A stretch of 64,000 nt of DNA from Asterochloris sp. CNOR1 (Eukaryota; Chlorophyta; Trebouxiophyceae; Trebouxiales; Trebouxiaceae), in contig OZ017754.1 in NCBI GenBank assembly GCA_963969365.1, positions 1,364,001 through 1,428,000 of the forward strand. Direction: 5' to 3'. Position numbers and translations under genes: made by a program. The notes below the pieces were generated by a model. The model had not been told where the DNA came from. It was given only the letters and a program-made list of their open reading frames with translations, and did not search any database. Of the stretch, positions 13,415 to 24,200 are shown piece by piece (within the stretch, counting starts at the first letter, position 1; every line of letters begins with the position of its first letter).

Positions 13415-15028
13415 TCATGTCCCATGAACAACACCTGGAGACATGTTCATTGCGGGTTGGTGGCTGTCAGATTTTGGCTGCTTTTTGATGCTCTCTGCCT
13501 CTCCTCGCTTGCGTTTTCTGCAGATTGCCGCCTTATGTTCCTGCATGCTGCCTTTGAGCTGCTCCCCTTCCTCTTGCTGTGGGTTTAGCGGAATTACATG
13601 CAGCTGCGTGAAGGCCGTCCCGCACAAACTGCAGGTCTGGTCCGTCATCTGCAGTCAGCAGCGCAAGCTCATGTAATATAGTGCAAATCAGCAGTGCGAG
13701 CTGATGTGATCTGGGGCATGCAGCCACCAGCAGGCTACAGGGGCGAACAAGTGCGGCTGAGGGCAGCTGGTGACATGGTGAGCCCATATGGACTCACCTC
13801 TTTCAGCGCTCGGCGGCTGAAGGCATGCCCACAGGAGCTGAGAGCCACTGTGGGGTACAATTCGCAGGGCAGGCCTGTGGTAGGGCACAGGAACCTGCCG
13901 CTTGCAGTGGTGTCAGCTGCTGCTGACCCCTGCCGAGAATGCGCCTCTTTTTCAGTAAGTCGGACAGGGAAGACATCTCTGCACAGCAAGACATGTATAG
14001 CAGCAGGTGCAACAGGTGCCAGTTCAATGCAACCTGGCTGTGTGCAGCACAGCAAGACCTCAAGTCCGCGGGGGCCTGCAGCCCTGCTCCAGCACAGCAT
14101 TGCAGTTTCTGTGCAGGCTCACTTGATGGTCTGCAGGTGGTCAAACACAAAGCCTGACACCCTTTGCTGATTCAAATATCGGTTCTGCAGCACAATAGGC
14201 TTTCCTCAGCATCTGGAGTGCAAGCTGCACTCAACCAAGCACTGGCTGATCTTGAGGCAGGAACTGCTTGGTCGTGCGCTGCGAGGCAGGGTGCACAGCA
14301 GGACAGCATTGAGCATTAGGTCAGTGCAGCAGCACCAGAGAAATAGTCTGAGCCAGGTGCACAGCAAGACTGAGAGCATGACATAAAGCTGCGCTTTGAG
14401 GATCTGAGACCTGTGCCTCCTCGTCGGTCACCGCCCCAGCCCTGACCAGCAGGAACTCAAGCGCTGCCTCCCTGCACAGAGACTTGTGGTGCTGCATGCG
14501 AGCGACGAAATCGTCAATGCTCTCAGCCCTGACCGGCAGGGAACTTGAGCACTGCCTCAGTGCAGGACATTCAATTTCGAAATCGGAGCATGGGTCTGCG
14601 ATAGCACAGCTGGTGGCATTGCCTGCCTGCGCGCAGGGCTCACTTGTTGTAGAGACTGCCCAAAAAGTCTGCAACAAGTGGCTGCTGCAGTGGCTGGCCT
14701 GACAGTGCACAGGTGCTCCACTTCAACAGCCTTGCAGTGCCTTTCTCAAGTCTGCGGACATGTTCACTGGAATGGCAAGCACTTCCTCCCCTCGTTGACC
14801 TGCATGAAGAAGAGGCTCTCAGTGCTGGTCATGCATTGGTGTGCAACAGGCTATATGCATCTTGTAACACACCTGCTGTTGTCAGCCTGGCTCAATGCCC
14901 AAGAGGCCCCACGCAGCACATCAGACCTGCATACAGAACCCTCCCCGATGTCAGCTCAGATACAATGTTGTAAAATACTGCAGAGCAAGATCACACCTGC
15001 TGATCTTGGTGCCCCCATCCAGGCCCAT
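13415..15028 (-). CDS. RTF2: RTF2 homologue (replication termination factor 2)
   Basis: RTF2 proteins act at stalled replication forks and, in plants, in splicing. Minus-strand exons 15028-14997, 14799-14644, 14471-14411, 14166-14123, 13978-13798 and 13648-13415 join in phase to 235 residues. The N-terminus MGLDGGTKISR matches the family start MGxDGGT. The first atypical RING-like half reads WSTCALSGQPLQQPLVADFL, then GSLYNKEAALEFLL. The second half follows FDHLQTIKDVFPVRLTEKEA with RFLCPTTGLPCE and SSCGHAFSRRALKE, then TCSLCGTAF and LNP. The lysine/arginine-rich tail (CRKRKRGEAESIKK) may be a nuclear signal. Length is slightly below plant RTF2. It is convergent with the membrane-protein gene and divergent from the gene at 15512. 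Confidence 0.93.
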
Positions 15029-15036
15029 CTGCAGGA

Positions 15037-15070
15037 CCAGCGCTTTATAGCACCAGCGCTTTATAGCAGG
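15037..15070 (-). promoter_or_regulatory. Tandem TATAAAGCGCTGG direct repeat upstream of RTF2
   Basis: On the minus strand, GCTATAAAGCGCTGGT occurs twice, 16 nt apart (TATAAA at 15065-15060 and 15049-15044), ending less than 20 nt before the RTF2 ATG. Position and sequence suggest duplicated TATA boxes. Transcription would then start very close to the ATG, which is unproven. Confidence 0.4.
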
Positions 15071-15511
15071 CTAGGTGGAGCACATTAGAATTCAGCAGTG
15101 GAGCCACAGCTCATTTATATAACGGCGTGTTCGCTGTTGATCTTGACGTTACCGTAGCTTGAGATAGATCATCTCCACCTCTGCTGAGCTTCCAACCATC
15201 AGAGGTGAGCCCCGAGATCGCTGGCTATTTGCAGAGGGGCCTGCAGCAGTCCAAAGTGTGCGTGCAGTGTACTACTAGGGACAACATGCGTTGCAGTTCA
15301 GACCTCCAATTCCACTAAGGCCCCCCACCCCTTTTTGACAATGCCCCCACCCCACGCTGTGTCAGATTGCATCCTGGCAGTACCCTGTGTTGCTGGCACT
15401 TTGCCACAGAAGGCCTCATTGGAAGCTGCCTGAAGCATGCTCTATGTGAATCTGCAGTCGTGATCTCATAAACCCTCTTTGCTGTGCAGGGCAACCCAAA
15501 CTGAAGCAGGC

Positions 15512-17528
15512 ATGGGGTCAGACGCCAGGCCCTGGAACTCTGCCTACACAGCAGAGTTCATCTCTCCCCAGCTGCCGCAAGGGTGGCAGGTCCCTGTCCC
15601 TCCTCAGCACGTGACGGAGGGAGGGGCCACCAGCTTATCTCAACTGCCCCCCACCTGGTTCCCGCAGACCAGCGCTGCCCCCAAGCACCCCCCAGCACAG
15701 GCCGCAGGTGACCAGCTGCAGGGGCAGCAGCTGCAGCATCAGCAGCTGCAGCAGCAACAGCCTGCAGGATTCCAGGCTGCGGGATTGCAGACCCCCCAGC
15801 CACAGGTGGCTGGAGACAGCAGGCAAGCAGACGCGCCGTGGCTGCCAGATGGGAAGTACATCATCAGATCAGCGTCTCACCTGAGCGATCAGATGGGGAC
15901 CTGCCTGACCAGAGGTGGGAAGCTGAGGTGCCTACACACCTGCCTTGTCTAATGCTCTCAATGCAAACCCCATCCCACCTGAGACTCGATATGAGGCAGT
16001 GGTGCAGCACTGTGTGGCAGAGGTGGCCAGCTTGACTGAACCAGGTTTGCTGTTCTGGAAAGAATTGCTGTTCTGGGACAATGTCATCGTTTCGGAGGTG
16101 GGGTCTCCCACCTCCAGACCTGCAGAGGGGCGACATCCTCCAAGTGCACTGCTGGACACTTCCTGTGCTAAGGTGTTTGAAGGGATGTCAGCAGGGCACT
16201 GGTGCTCTCCCAATGCTTTGCTGTAAGAGGTGACCAGCAGCCCTCCAGCCCTGCCAGCTGGAGTTGATTCCTGCCTGCGCCCTTCCAGCGGCATGGGAAC
16301 AAAGCCCATCTGGTGCCCTGTAGGCGACCCTGGGCGCCTGAAGAATAGTGACGAGCTGCCAGTGAACTGCCGCCCCCTTGACGAGGAGGGGCTGCATGCT
16401 GGCCAGAAACTGCGCCAGGTGTGGCAGCTCAGTCGGGCAGGAGGTGAGGGGTGCAGTGCATGCAGCTCCTCAGGTCACAAGACACACTGCATGCACCGAG
16501 TCATGGCGACTGGGAGCTGCGTCAGATGTGGCTGCTCTGTGCAATTGAGGACGTGGACAGCCCGGTCATGGCCCTGCCCCTGCACACATTGCAGCAGCTG
16601 GACCTGGCTGCAGGCGGGAGGCACAGTGCAGCCAGCCCCCTGCTTGCTGGTGCAGACTGAGTCATGCATATCTGGCAACCCAACATCACTCCTAGTCAGG
16701 CATGGCACACCTGCGCTCCTGCTTGCGCTCACTCTCCTGCCTGCCGCGCCGCTCTGTTGTTTTGACCTTAAAGCGTTGAGGCTTCTTCCCGGCCCCTGCA
16801 GGAGTGCATGACAACCTCTTCACACTGCAGTCGCTGCACCCAGGCAAGAACGGCAAGAGCTTCCTGGGGGCCCAGACTCCTGCAAAGCAGGCAGGCAGTA
16901 CAAGTGACTACGTTGGAATGCACTGGGAGGTGCGGAATCAGGAACAGTTGCTGATCAGATTGTGTGTGTAGCATGCCATACCGCTTTCCATGCAAGAAGC
17001 CACGGTCTTCAGACTGCCAGCGCGTCCCGCCTCATCTGCAGGTGGGGTCTGAGGGTATGGAGGTCTGGAGCCTGCACTACCAGGCCACTCGCAAGTGCTG
17101 GCAGCTGCGTTCCTGCGCTCGCCTCCGGGCAGGGCAGCCCAGCATGCTGTGCGCTCCCGACCATGGGCGCACCACCTACCTGTCGGACGACACCTCCCGC
17201 ATGAGGGCAGACTGGCGAGTGGGTCTTGCATCTTTGTGTAATTTCCTGCCAAGGTGGTAGCAACTCGGTGACAGCTCGTCCTCCTCCAGGCTGCTGCTGT
17301 CCTGCCACCAAGTCCTGTCTGGCACATGCAGCAAACTGCCTCGAAAGCTGGCCAGGCTGGACCGAGCCGCCACCATCAAAGCCCCTCCGGCACCAACACA
17401 TTCGTCCTGGTCTGCAGATGGACCTGATGCATGAGGTACTGCAGGAGCTAGCCCAGAAGCACAAGGAAGCCAGGACATCAGCTGAGCTGGAGACCGGCAA
17501 GCCCAAACCCAGCAAGCGCCCCTTGTGA
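15512..17528 (+). CDS. Unknown Gln/Pro-rich protein
   Basis: Not recognised. A long first coding block (about 15490-15860) starts plausibly at ATG 15512 (MGSDARPWNSAYTAEFISPQ). It is rich in Pro and Gln with a run of Gln/Leu/Ala repeats around 15710-15770. Later blocks look coding: about 15930-16043 (NALNANPIPPETRYEAVVQH), about 16280-16419 (SDELPVNCRPLDEEGLHAGQ), about 16490-16617 (HGDWELRQMWLLCAIEDVDS), 16802-16929 (HDNLFTLQSLHPGKNGKSFL), 17042-17218 (EVWSLHYQATRKCWQLRSCA) and 17418-17528 ending in TGA. The last three exons join in phase; the first junctions could not be resolved, so exon edges and start are uncertain. CTGTGCAG just before the start could be an acceptor, making a further upstream exon possible. 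Confidence 0.62.
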
Positions 17529-18281
17529 GCAGTGCACTGTGGTGTAGCACTGCTTTTCCCATTACTCATGGTAGCCCGATAGGTGCTGCAGGGTGCCTGA
17601 CAGGCCGTGAACCTCTTTGTCTGCTGGCAATGTTCTGCCTGCATGTGCTGCCATGTGATGATCCCATAGCTTGACATACTGCATTTCCTTGGGTCCCTCT
17701 TGAGCTGACTTGTCCGGCTGTGCTGGTACAGATGGATGCACTCCAAGCCTGCTGAACCACAAGCTCCCACTGGTGCCCTGACACATTTGAACACGCCACA
17801 GACACCCGCTCCTGGGCGCGGCTCATCTGAGCACCAAATTTAACACGTGACAATTCAGGCAGCTGACACTACCACATGCCTTTGTGTCCTCTTGACACCA
17901 TGAGATCACCTTGTTGATAATTGCTTGATCAAGGGACTATTTGCTTGCTCTTCTATGTGAGATGGACATGTGCTTCCACTGAGGGTGATGAATGATGACA
18001 TGTAAGGTTATATCGGCAGGCCATGTGCTGCTCCTGTTGAATCTGGCTGGAAGGGAGGCCTGTGGCCCTAAGCAGACAAGACCAGAGTCAATGAGATCAG
18101 CCAAAGGCGCTGAGCACTGCACATCTTCAGAGGCCTGGCAACAGCAGCCAGTCATGTCAAGCATCTCAGGAAAGATTGATGCTGTTCAGGAAGGCATGTG
18201 TGAGTATCTAGGTGATGAACAAGCATGAATCTCAGAAGCATGAGCTGACAGGGAAGCTGAGCAGTTGAGAGAGTGACAGGC
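17529..18281. other. Intergenic, between two convergent genes
   Basis: About 750 bp between the stop at 17528 and the carrier stop at 18282. It holds 3' ends of both transcripts; TGTAA, the usual green-algal polyadenylation signal, occurs at 18001-18005. No convincing gene seen. Confidence 0.5.
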
Positions 18282-20953
18282 TCAGTCGCGGCCACAAGCA
18301 GCAAATTTTGCAAGCTCATCATTATAGGCTGCCTGGGAGCCGGCTAGAAGGTGCTTGGCAGCATCAAAGGTTGACAATTTGATGCCTGCAAGCAAGTGGT
18401 GAGCCCCAGCATCAGCAAACGTGGCAGCAGTCTTGTTAGCACTTTCTGGATTCACACAAGAAGACCTTCAGCAACTCACTCTTATTTGGCAGATTCTTGA
18501 GGGCATTGGGCAGGAAGCCCTTATAGAAGGCAGCAGGCCCTCCTTTGCTGAAGATGTGGCCAGCTGCTGCTGAGAAGCCAATCCCACCGGCAGCCTGCAG
18601 CTGAATATGCCGCCTGCACACAGCACCTAACAGTGGTGGCACCCTGATTGAGGGGCGTACAGACTGTGTGACGTTGGGCCCTCAATCGAAAGCACTGCAG
18701 CACCGCAGCTGGTAGAGATGAGGACTGAGCTGGCAAACACAGGAGGGGCGTGAAGCGGGTGCACAACAAAGGTTGGTAGCCTGAGGTTGTGCACTGACAG
18801 GCCAGTGCTGCTGTCAAAAGTCCAGGGCAGCGCATGGGGCAGCTCTTGGCATGAGGGGCAGCGAGCACGGCCTGCCTGCAAAGTGCGTGACACACTTGTG
18901 TTCAGGGGATAGTGAAGTGGGGCCAACAAATCACTCATGAAGGGATGTGGCACGGAGCCTCGTGCAGCAGCGGGTGGCTTGGCTGGGAACAGGTGTGTTG
19001 TCACCTGACAGTGTCCAGGGGATAGCATATTGAAGTGGCCAGCAGGGCGGCGCTGAAGCCGCGAGCAAAGGAGGGGATGCGGTCACTCAGCAGGTCATAC
19101 GATGCCAGCTCCATGGCCATGTAGGGCGCTATGCCTGCAACAGCAATTAGCCACACGGCTCCAGTGTGCTCTGTTGCGTGCCTGCAAGCTAGCTGTATGA
19201 GAGAGCAGCCCTTGCCAGTGGCCTTATACTGCAGGCTTGACAGTTCCTGTGTCAGCATCATAACCGTGCCAGAGCAGGCAGCAGTGCGCTGCCACAAAGG
19301 CTTCTGCTAGCTGCCCACCAGACATTGGCTCCAGCTCTTCTCACCTACAAGGGAGGCCCCCAGCCCCCTGAAGAAGGCATTGTAGGAGCCCTCTCTGAAC
19401 AGGGCTATGGAGGCGCCCCGGATGGAGCGCATCTGGGGGTCCACTGCAATGCGCAGCCGCAGCGTGTCCAGCGGGTACGTGACCTGCAGAGGAAAGACAG
19501 CCACTCAACTTGATGCATGGCCTGCCGCCTTCCAGAGGCCATGGGTTGATGGTCTGAAGGGTGCAGGCCCGCTGCCATGTGGTACCTGTGTGAGGTGTAA
19601 GCCAGCCAGGCAGACAGCCTGCTGGGCAGGGCGTCAAGGCAGCCCTTTCTGGGGCATCTGTGCAGGGCATGGCCCAGACTGGCAGCGAGCCTGATGAAGA
19701 GGGCTCCAAGGCTTTGTGCCTGGGGGAGGGCCTGGCGCTGAAGGCCCAAGGCACAACTTGTCAAGTCAGCGTCAGGCAGGGTGATGGCGATGCAGGCTCG
19801 CCTGGCATGCTGAGGGGTGAGCCAGCACTGTTACGAGAGGGCATTCCCTTCTCGCAGCGCAGCTGCACCGTCTCGCACTGCCACAACATACCCTGAGCCA
19901 CACTACATGCAGTGCTACATTCCACCAGAAGTCTGGCCACCGCCAGCCTCACAGATGAGGGTGCTGAGCGGCGTTGCACAACCTCTTGCCTCAGATGTGA
20001 CACGTTTAACCCAGGCAGCAGCTGTGCTATGCTCACCAGGGTGGCGACCATGCCTGCGCACCCTCCTGCTGCCAGCCGGGCTGGCACTGTCAGCTCCCCT
20101 CTCTTATTCCGAAAGCGTCGTTTCAGCACCTCGTAGCTATACAGCTGGGTTGCGCTGTAGGGCACCACGCGCAGGATCTACAGGGGGCAGCGCGGTGTCA
20201 GCTGACTGCAGCACCAGCTGCGATGGGACCAACAAGACGCTGCCCCGCTGTCTGGCCCTGACGTCAGCATGTGGGATGCAGCAGAAGTGCAGCTGCCATA
20301 TGCATGCAGCCTGCTTCTGCAGCCTGCCCCAAGCATGCAGACTTTGCCTCTCTGGCACTGTAAGCCAGCATCAATCCTCCACAGCACAGAAGGCTGTGCT
20401 GGAATCCCCCTGACTGAAGTTTGGGCATGCATTGCACGCAGCCTGTTTCTGCCAGCGTCCTGCTCGCCTGCGGCAAGTTGCCCTTCCAGTAGCCCCGAAT
20501 GCCCTCCTCTCTGCCAATGGCCTGCAAAGCCTGCCACACACTGCCATGCCGGGCAGCGTCCCTGACTGCGCCTGATTGCAGGCCACCCCTGGTCTGCAGG
20601 AGTAGCTTGACGCGATCCAAGGGCGCTGTGAGGGTCTTGCCCACAGCTCCAGCGACTGCGCCGGCTGTGAATAGGACGGCCGCCTGTGGAACTCTGGCGA
20701 GCAGGGCCTGCGGCCTGTGCTTGAGCAGGTACGCAGAAGACGGCGGATGCCTGACAATCTGCCTGTGGCTGCTGCTTCCTGCTGCTGCAAGCTCAAAGAC
20801 GGGCTGGCTGCTGAAGGTTGGCTTTTGCTGCCTCTGCCTCTGTGAGGGACCTGGGATGGCAAGCTCTGATACTGTAAAGCCCTGTCCCTGAGAGCACGTG
20901 TTGCTGAGAGCGTTGGCCAAGGGAGAATGACGTCTCGACCTGCGAAGGCTCAT
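18282..20953 (-). CDS. Plastid (thylakoid) ADP,ATP-carrier-like mitochondrial carrier family protein
   Basis: Six minus-strand exons (20953-20468, 20177-20037, 19483-19345, 19134-19005, 18613-18480, 18385-18282) give 377 residues. The three carrier repeats are complete: PLDRVKLLLQTR, YPLDTLRLRI and YPLDTVRRHIQLQ, each with its Px[D/E]xx[K/R] core. Other typical segments are GIRGYWKGNLPQ, FRGLGASLVGIAPYMAMEL and FYKGFLPNALKNLPNKSIKL. The C-terminus (STFDAAKHLL) and a Ser/Arg-rich N-extension of about 100 residues point to the plant TAAC-like subgroup, which moves adenine nucleotides across plastid membranes; substrate is inferred. ATG 20953 begins MSLRRSRRHSPLANALS; the frame stays open upstream. 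The first intron seems to use a GC donor (CAG/GCGAGC). Divergent from the kinase gene. Confidence 0.92.
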
Positions 20954-21244
20954 GTGCTGCTTGTATTCAGCAACTGCTAGTCTCTCATATGTGCTCGATT
21001 GCTCTGGATGCTTGGCAGGCACAATCTTTGGGACCTCTGTCAGACAGAGAGGTAGGTCTTAAATGTGCTCGCTGTGCCACCAATAATGACACTAGGCGGG
21101 ACGACGCGCGAGTGGACCTCCAAACTTCCAGCTTCATTCAACTTTCAGGATAGTTGAATTTCACGCGCCCAGCATGGCTGGTGCAGCCCATGCTCATGCT
21201 GCAACCACATGCTGTGCATCAGCAGGATGAGTCTGCCTGCCACC
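20954..21244. promoter_or_regulatory. Shared promoter region, carrier (-) and kinase (+)
   Basis: 291 bp between the two start codons of a divergent pair. It must hold both 5' leaders and promoters unless further 5' exons exist. No clear TATA box was seen. Confidence 0.4.
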
Positions 21245-24200
21245 ATGGGCTGCGCATCCAGCAGAGCAGCGCCTGTTTCTGAGGTAGAACATCTGCACGT
21301 GAACGCTGTCCCGGCCTGCTGTGCAGCAGCCCCCTGATCTGCGGCAGTCCTGCAGGCTCTGCCGTCTGACAAGGAGCAGAGCAGTCGCAGGTCGCCCGCC
21401 ACAGCAGCCAAGGCTCTGCATGTCAGACCAAGTAAGAAAGACAGCCAGGCGCTCGGCACACTGTCTAGCAGCGCCAGCAGCGCTCAGATCCCTGCGCGGC
21501 ACCAGGTGTCCAAGACGTCTGAAGCAGGCAGCGCCTCGCCGCTGGCCGGCTCCGCTGCTGCAGGCAGTCAGGAGCCTGTGCCAGGCCTGGGCTCAGCTGC
21601 CAGTGTTACCGCTGGCTTCGGCACAGGCTTCCAGCCAGAGCAGCATCATCCTGGGCTGGCCACCTCTGCGAGGCAGTCATTTCCCACACGGGTGGCCTCC
21701 CCATTCGCCAGCAGGACTGCCTCCCCCTTCGCCAGCCAGTCGCGCATGGTCTCACCTTTTGCAAGTGAGGTGTCCACCCCTTTTGACGGCTCAAAATCGC
21801 TCAACGCTGCCAGCAGTGGCCCAGCAGCCTTGCCAGGGGACCAGCCTCAGCCTAGCCCCCAGCAGCCAGGCTCTGCACCGCAGTTGTTGCGTCTGGGGCA
21901 ACCTGTCGTCCACCATCCAGGCTCCACACCGCAGCTGGCGCCACTGCAGCAGCCTCCACGGTCACTTCGGTCCACTGCCTCAGCCTCTGGTGTCTCATTG
22001 GAGTCACGCATGACAGATGACCTGCACGGGACCACCGTGCCACCTGAGACACGGCAGGAGCAGCCACTAGGGGAGGAGAGGCAGCACTCCCTGAAGTCTG
22101 CTGCTACCGGGAGTGGGATGCTGACCCACACCTCAAGCAGCAAGGCCCAGCTGACACCCGCAAACTCTAAGGCCCTGAGCAAGCGGTGCAGCTTCAGTGA
22201 AGAGGAGCGTCTGGCCACCCTTCAGGCTCTTGGCCTGCCCAGACCCCCTTCAGGTGGGTGTACAGCATTCAGTGGCCCGGCAGCTTGACTGTGGCAGCTT
22301 GACTGTGCATGCCCTCGAGTCTGGGCGTGTCCTTGACTTCTTATGCTCTGCAAAAGTTTGGACCTGTTGTGTTCCCCTGGGAAGTGCACAACCAGGTGTG
22401 CTCTGAGGGCATGGCCTGACCAGCCCCATCAGGGTGGGTTGCAGCCTTGCTGCAGCTCGCAAGCAGTGGCTCCGGAGGCTCTGACGGGCCCTGATGTCTG
22501 TGCTTTCGGCTGTGTATGCCAGGCTGGGATGTGAGTGACCCTTAGATGCAAGCCCCTGCAAACTGGCAAAGTTAGGCCCAGCAGCAGCTCAATGAACCCA
22601 GCCCACTGCACCATAGCGCCTGCAGATCACTTGGAGCAGATCATTCAGCTGGTAGCTACAGTTTTCTCAGTCCCCTTTGCTGGCTTCTCCATCCTGGGCT
22701 CGGACTACAACTGGACAATGGCTGCTGTAGGGTAAATGGCTGCCTGCCGCACCTGAGCTCCTTTTGCTGCCAGCCTTCCTTGCTGTAGCCCTTGACATGG
22801 TCTTGCATGCTCAGCGCTCTGCCTTCAGCCAGGCTTGCAAGTGTGTGCTTGCGACTGCATGAGATGCTGCCTCCTGGCTGTACATTGTTGGCCTCTTTGC
22901 AGATACCCACGGTCTTACAAACCCTCTAAAGACACCAGCTTCTCAAACTGGATTCTACTCCCAAAGCGCCCGGAGGTTATGGTGGTAAACTTCCAGAAAA
23001 GTCAGGCGTTTGCTACCCAATTGATGCTAATGCTCATCTCAGAATTTGCCTGGCATTTGCAGGTCAATGACTGTCTCTTGGATCCCAGGTTCAAGAACTT
23101 TCCCTTCGTCGCTGGGCCTCCTTTTGTACGATTTTATGCTGGCAAGTTCTATGGCTGACTTGCTGTATGCAATACCTCACAACACTTGCTGCAAAGTCTT
23201 CTGAGGCCTCTGCTAGGAAACCCAGAATAAGTTGGCCCACCCTGCCTGAGCTGAAACGTTCAGCTGCACCCCCTGTCAGTGTTGCTTCCCATTCTGGCTG
23301 CAGGCGCGCCTCTGATAGCAAGCAATGGACACCGGCTTGGCGTACTGTGAGCTTTGGGGCTGCCCCTGATGCCCACATGCTGTGCAATTTGATGTGTTGT
23401 GACCTGCTGGACCCCAATCTGAGGTGCCGGCATGTGGCAGGAACCAGCTGTGTCTGTGTTTGCAGAGGGCTGGCAGACTTGAAGCCCAGGGAGCTGACTC
23501 CAGAGACCTGCAATATGCTTGTCAAGTAAGTGGCCTCGGACACTATTGGTCGGATTGCAGATGTGCAAAACAACTTGACATTTGTAGAGTGCCTGGCTAC
23601 GGCTTTGTTCTGTTGTCTGGCAACCCTGGGTGGTGTGCTTGAGACTGCAGCTTTGCAGGCGTTGCCAAGCTGTTGGTGTACTTCAGGCTGCACCGTTGCG
23701 GTGCTGGCAGGGCTGGGCACTTCTGCGTCATGAAAGCAATGCTGTCTGATGACCCGAGACCAGTATGCAACTTTCTGAACTGCAGCTTTGCCGAGATGGC
23801 AACACGGGAGGTGGAAAGGGACACGCTGCTCCACCAGGCGGTGCAGAGGCAGCAGGAGCAGGTCAGTCTTGTTTGGGTGTTTTGTACACAAGAGACTGAC
23901 AGGCTGGCGGGAGCGTGGCCAGCGCATGCATGACCTGCTTTTGCCTGGCCAGCTGGCGCATGGCTGCAGCAGGGGCCCAGCTGAGCTTCACTTCTGTGAG
24001 AAGACAGCCAATGCACTGACAGCACTGGAGGGAAAGGCTGCTGTGTGGGGGTGCCCGGGCTCTTGGGCAGCCTTGTGGCCCTCACATTGTTGTCGTGGGG
24101 CTCGACAGATGGCGGATGTGTGCAGGTGGCAGGGCAGGGCATTGATGCCGGCCTCACGCGCAGCCTGGAGGCCTTCCAGGATGCAGTGCTGCTGTGTGAC

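Noticed and set aside
17009-17794. 261-codon minus-strand open frame
   Set aside because: Lies opposite well-supported plus-strand exons with splice sites (17042-17218, 17418-17528); its own translation is Cys/Ser/Gln low-complexity without family features.
23091-23927. 278-codon minus-strand open frame
   Set aside because: Antisense to the GAF exons of the kinase, which join in phase and show domain motifs; the minus frame shows none.
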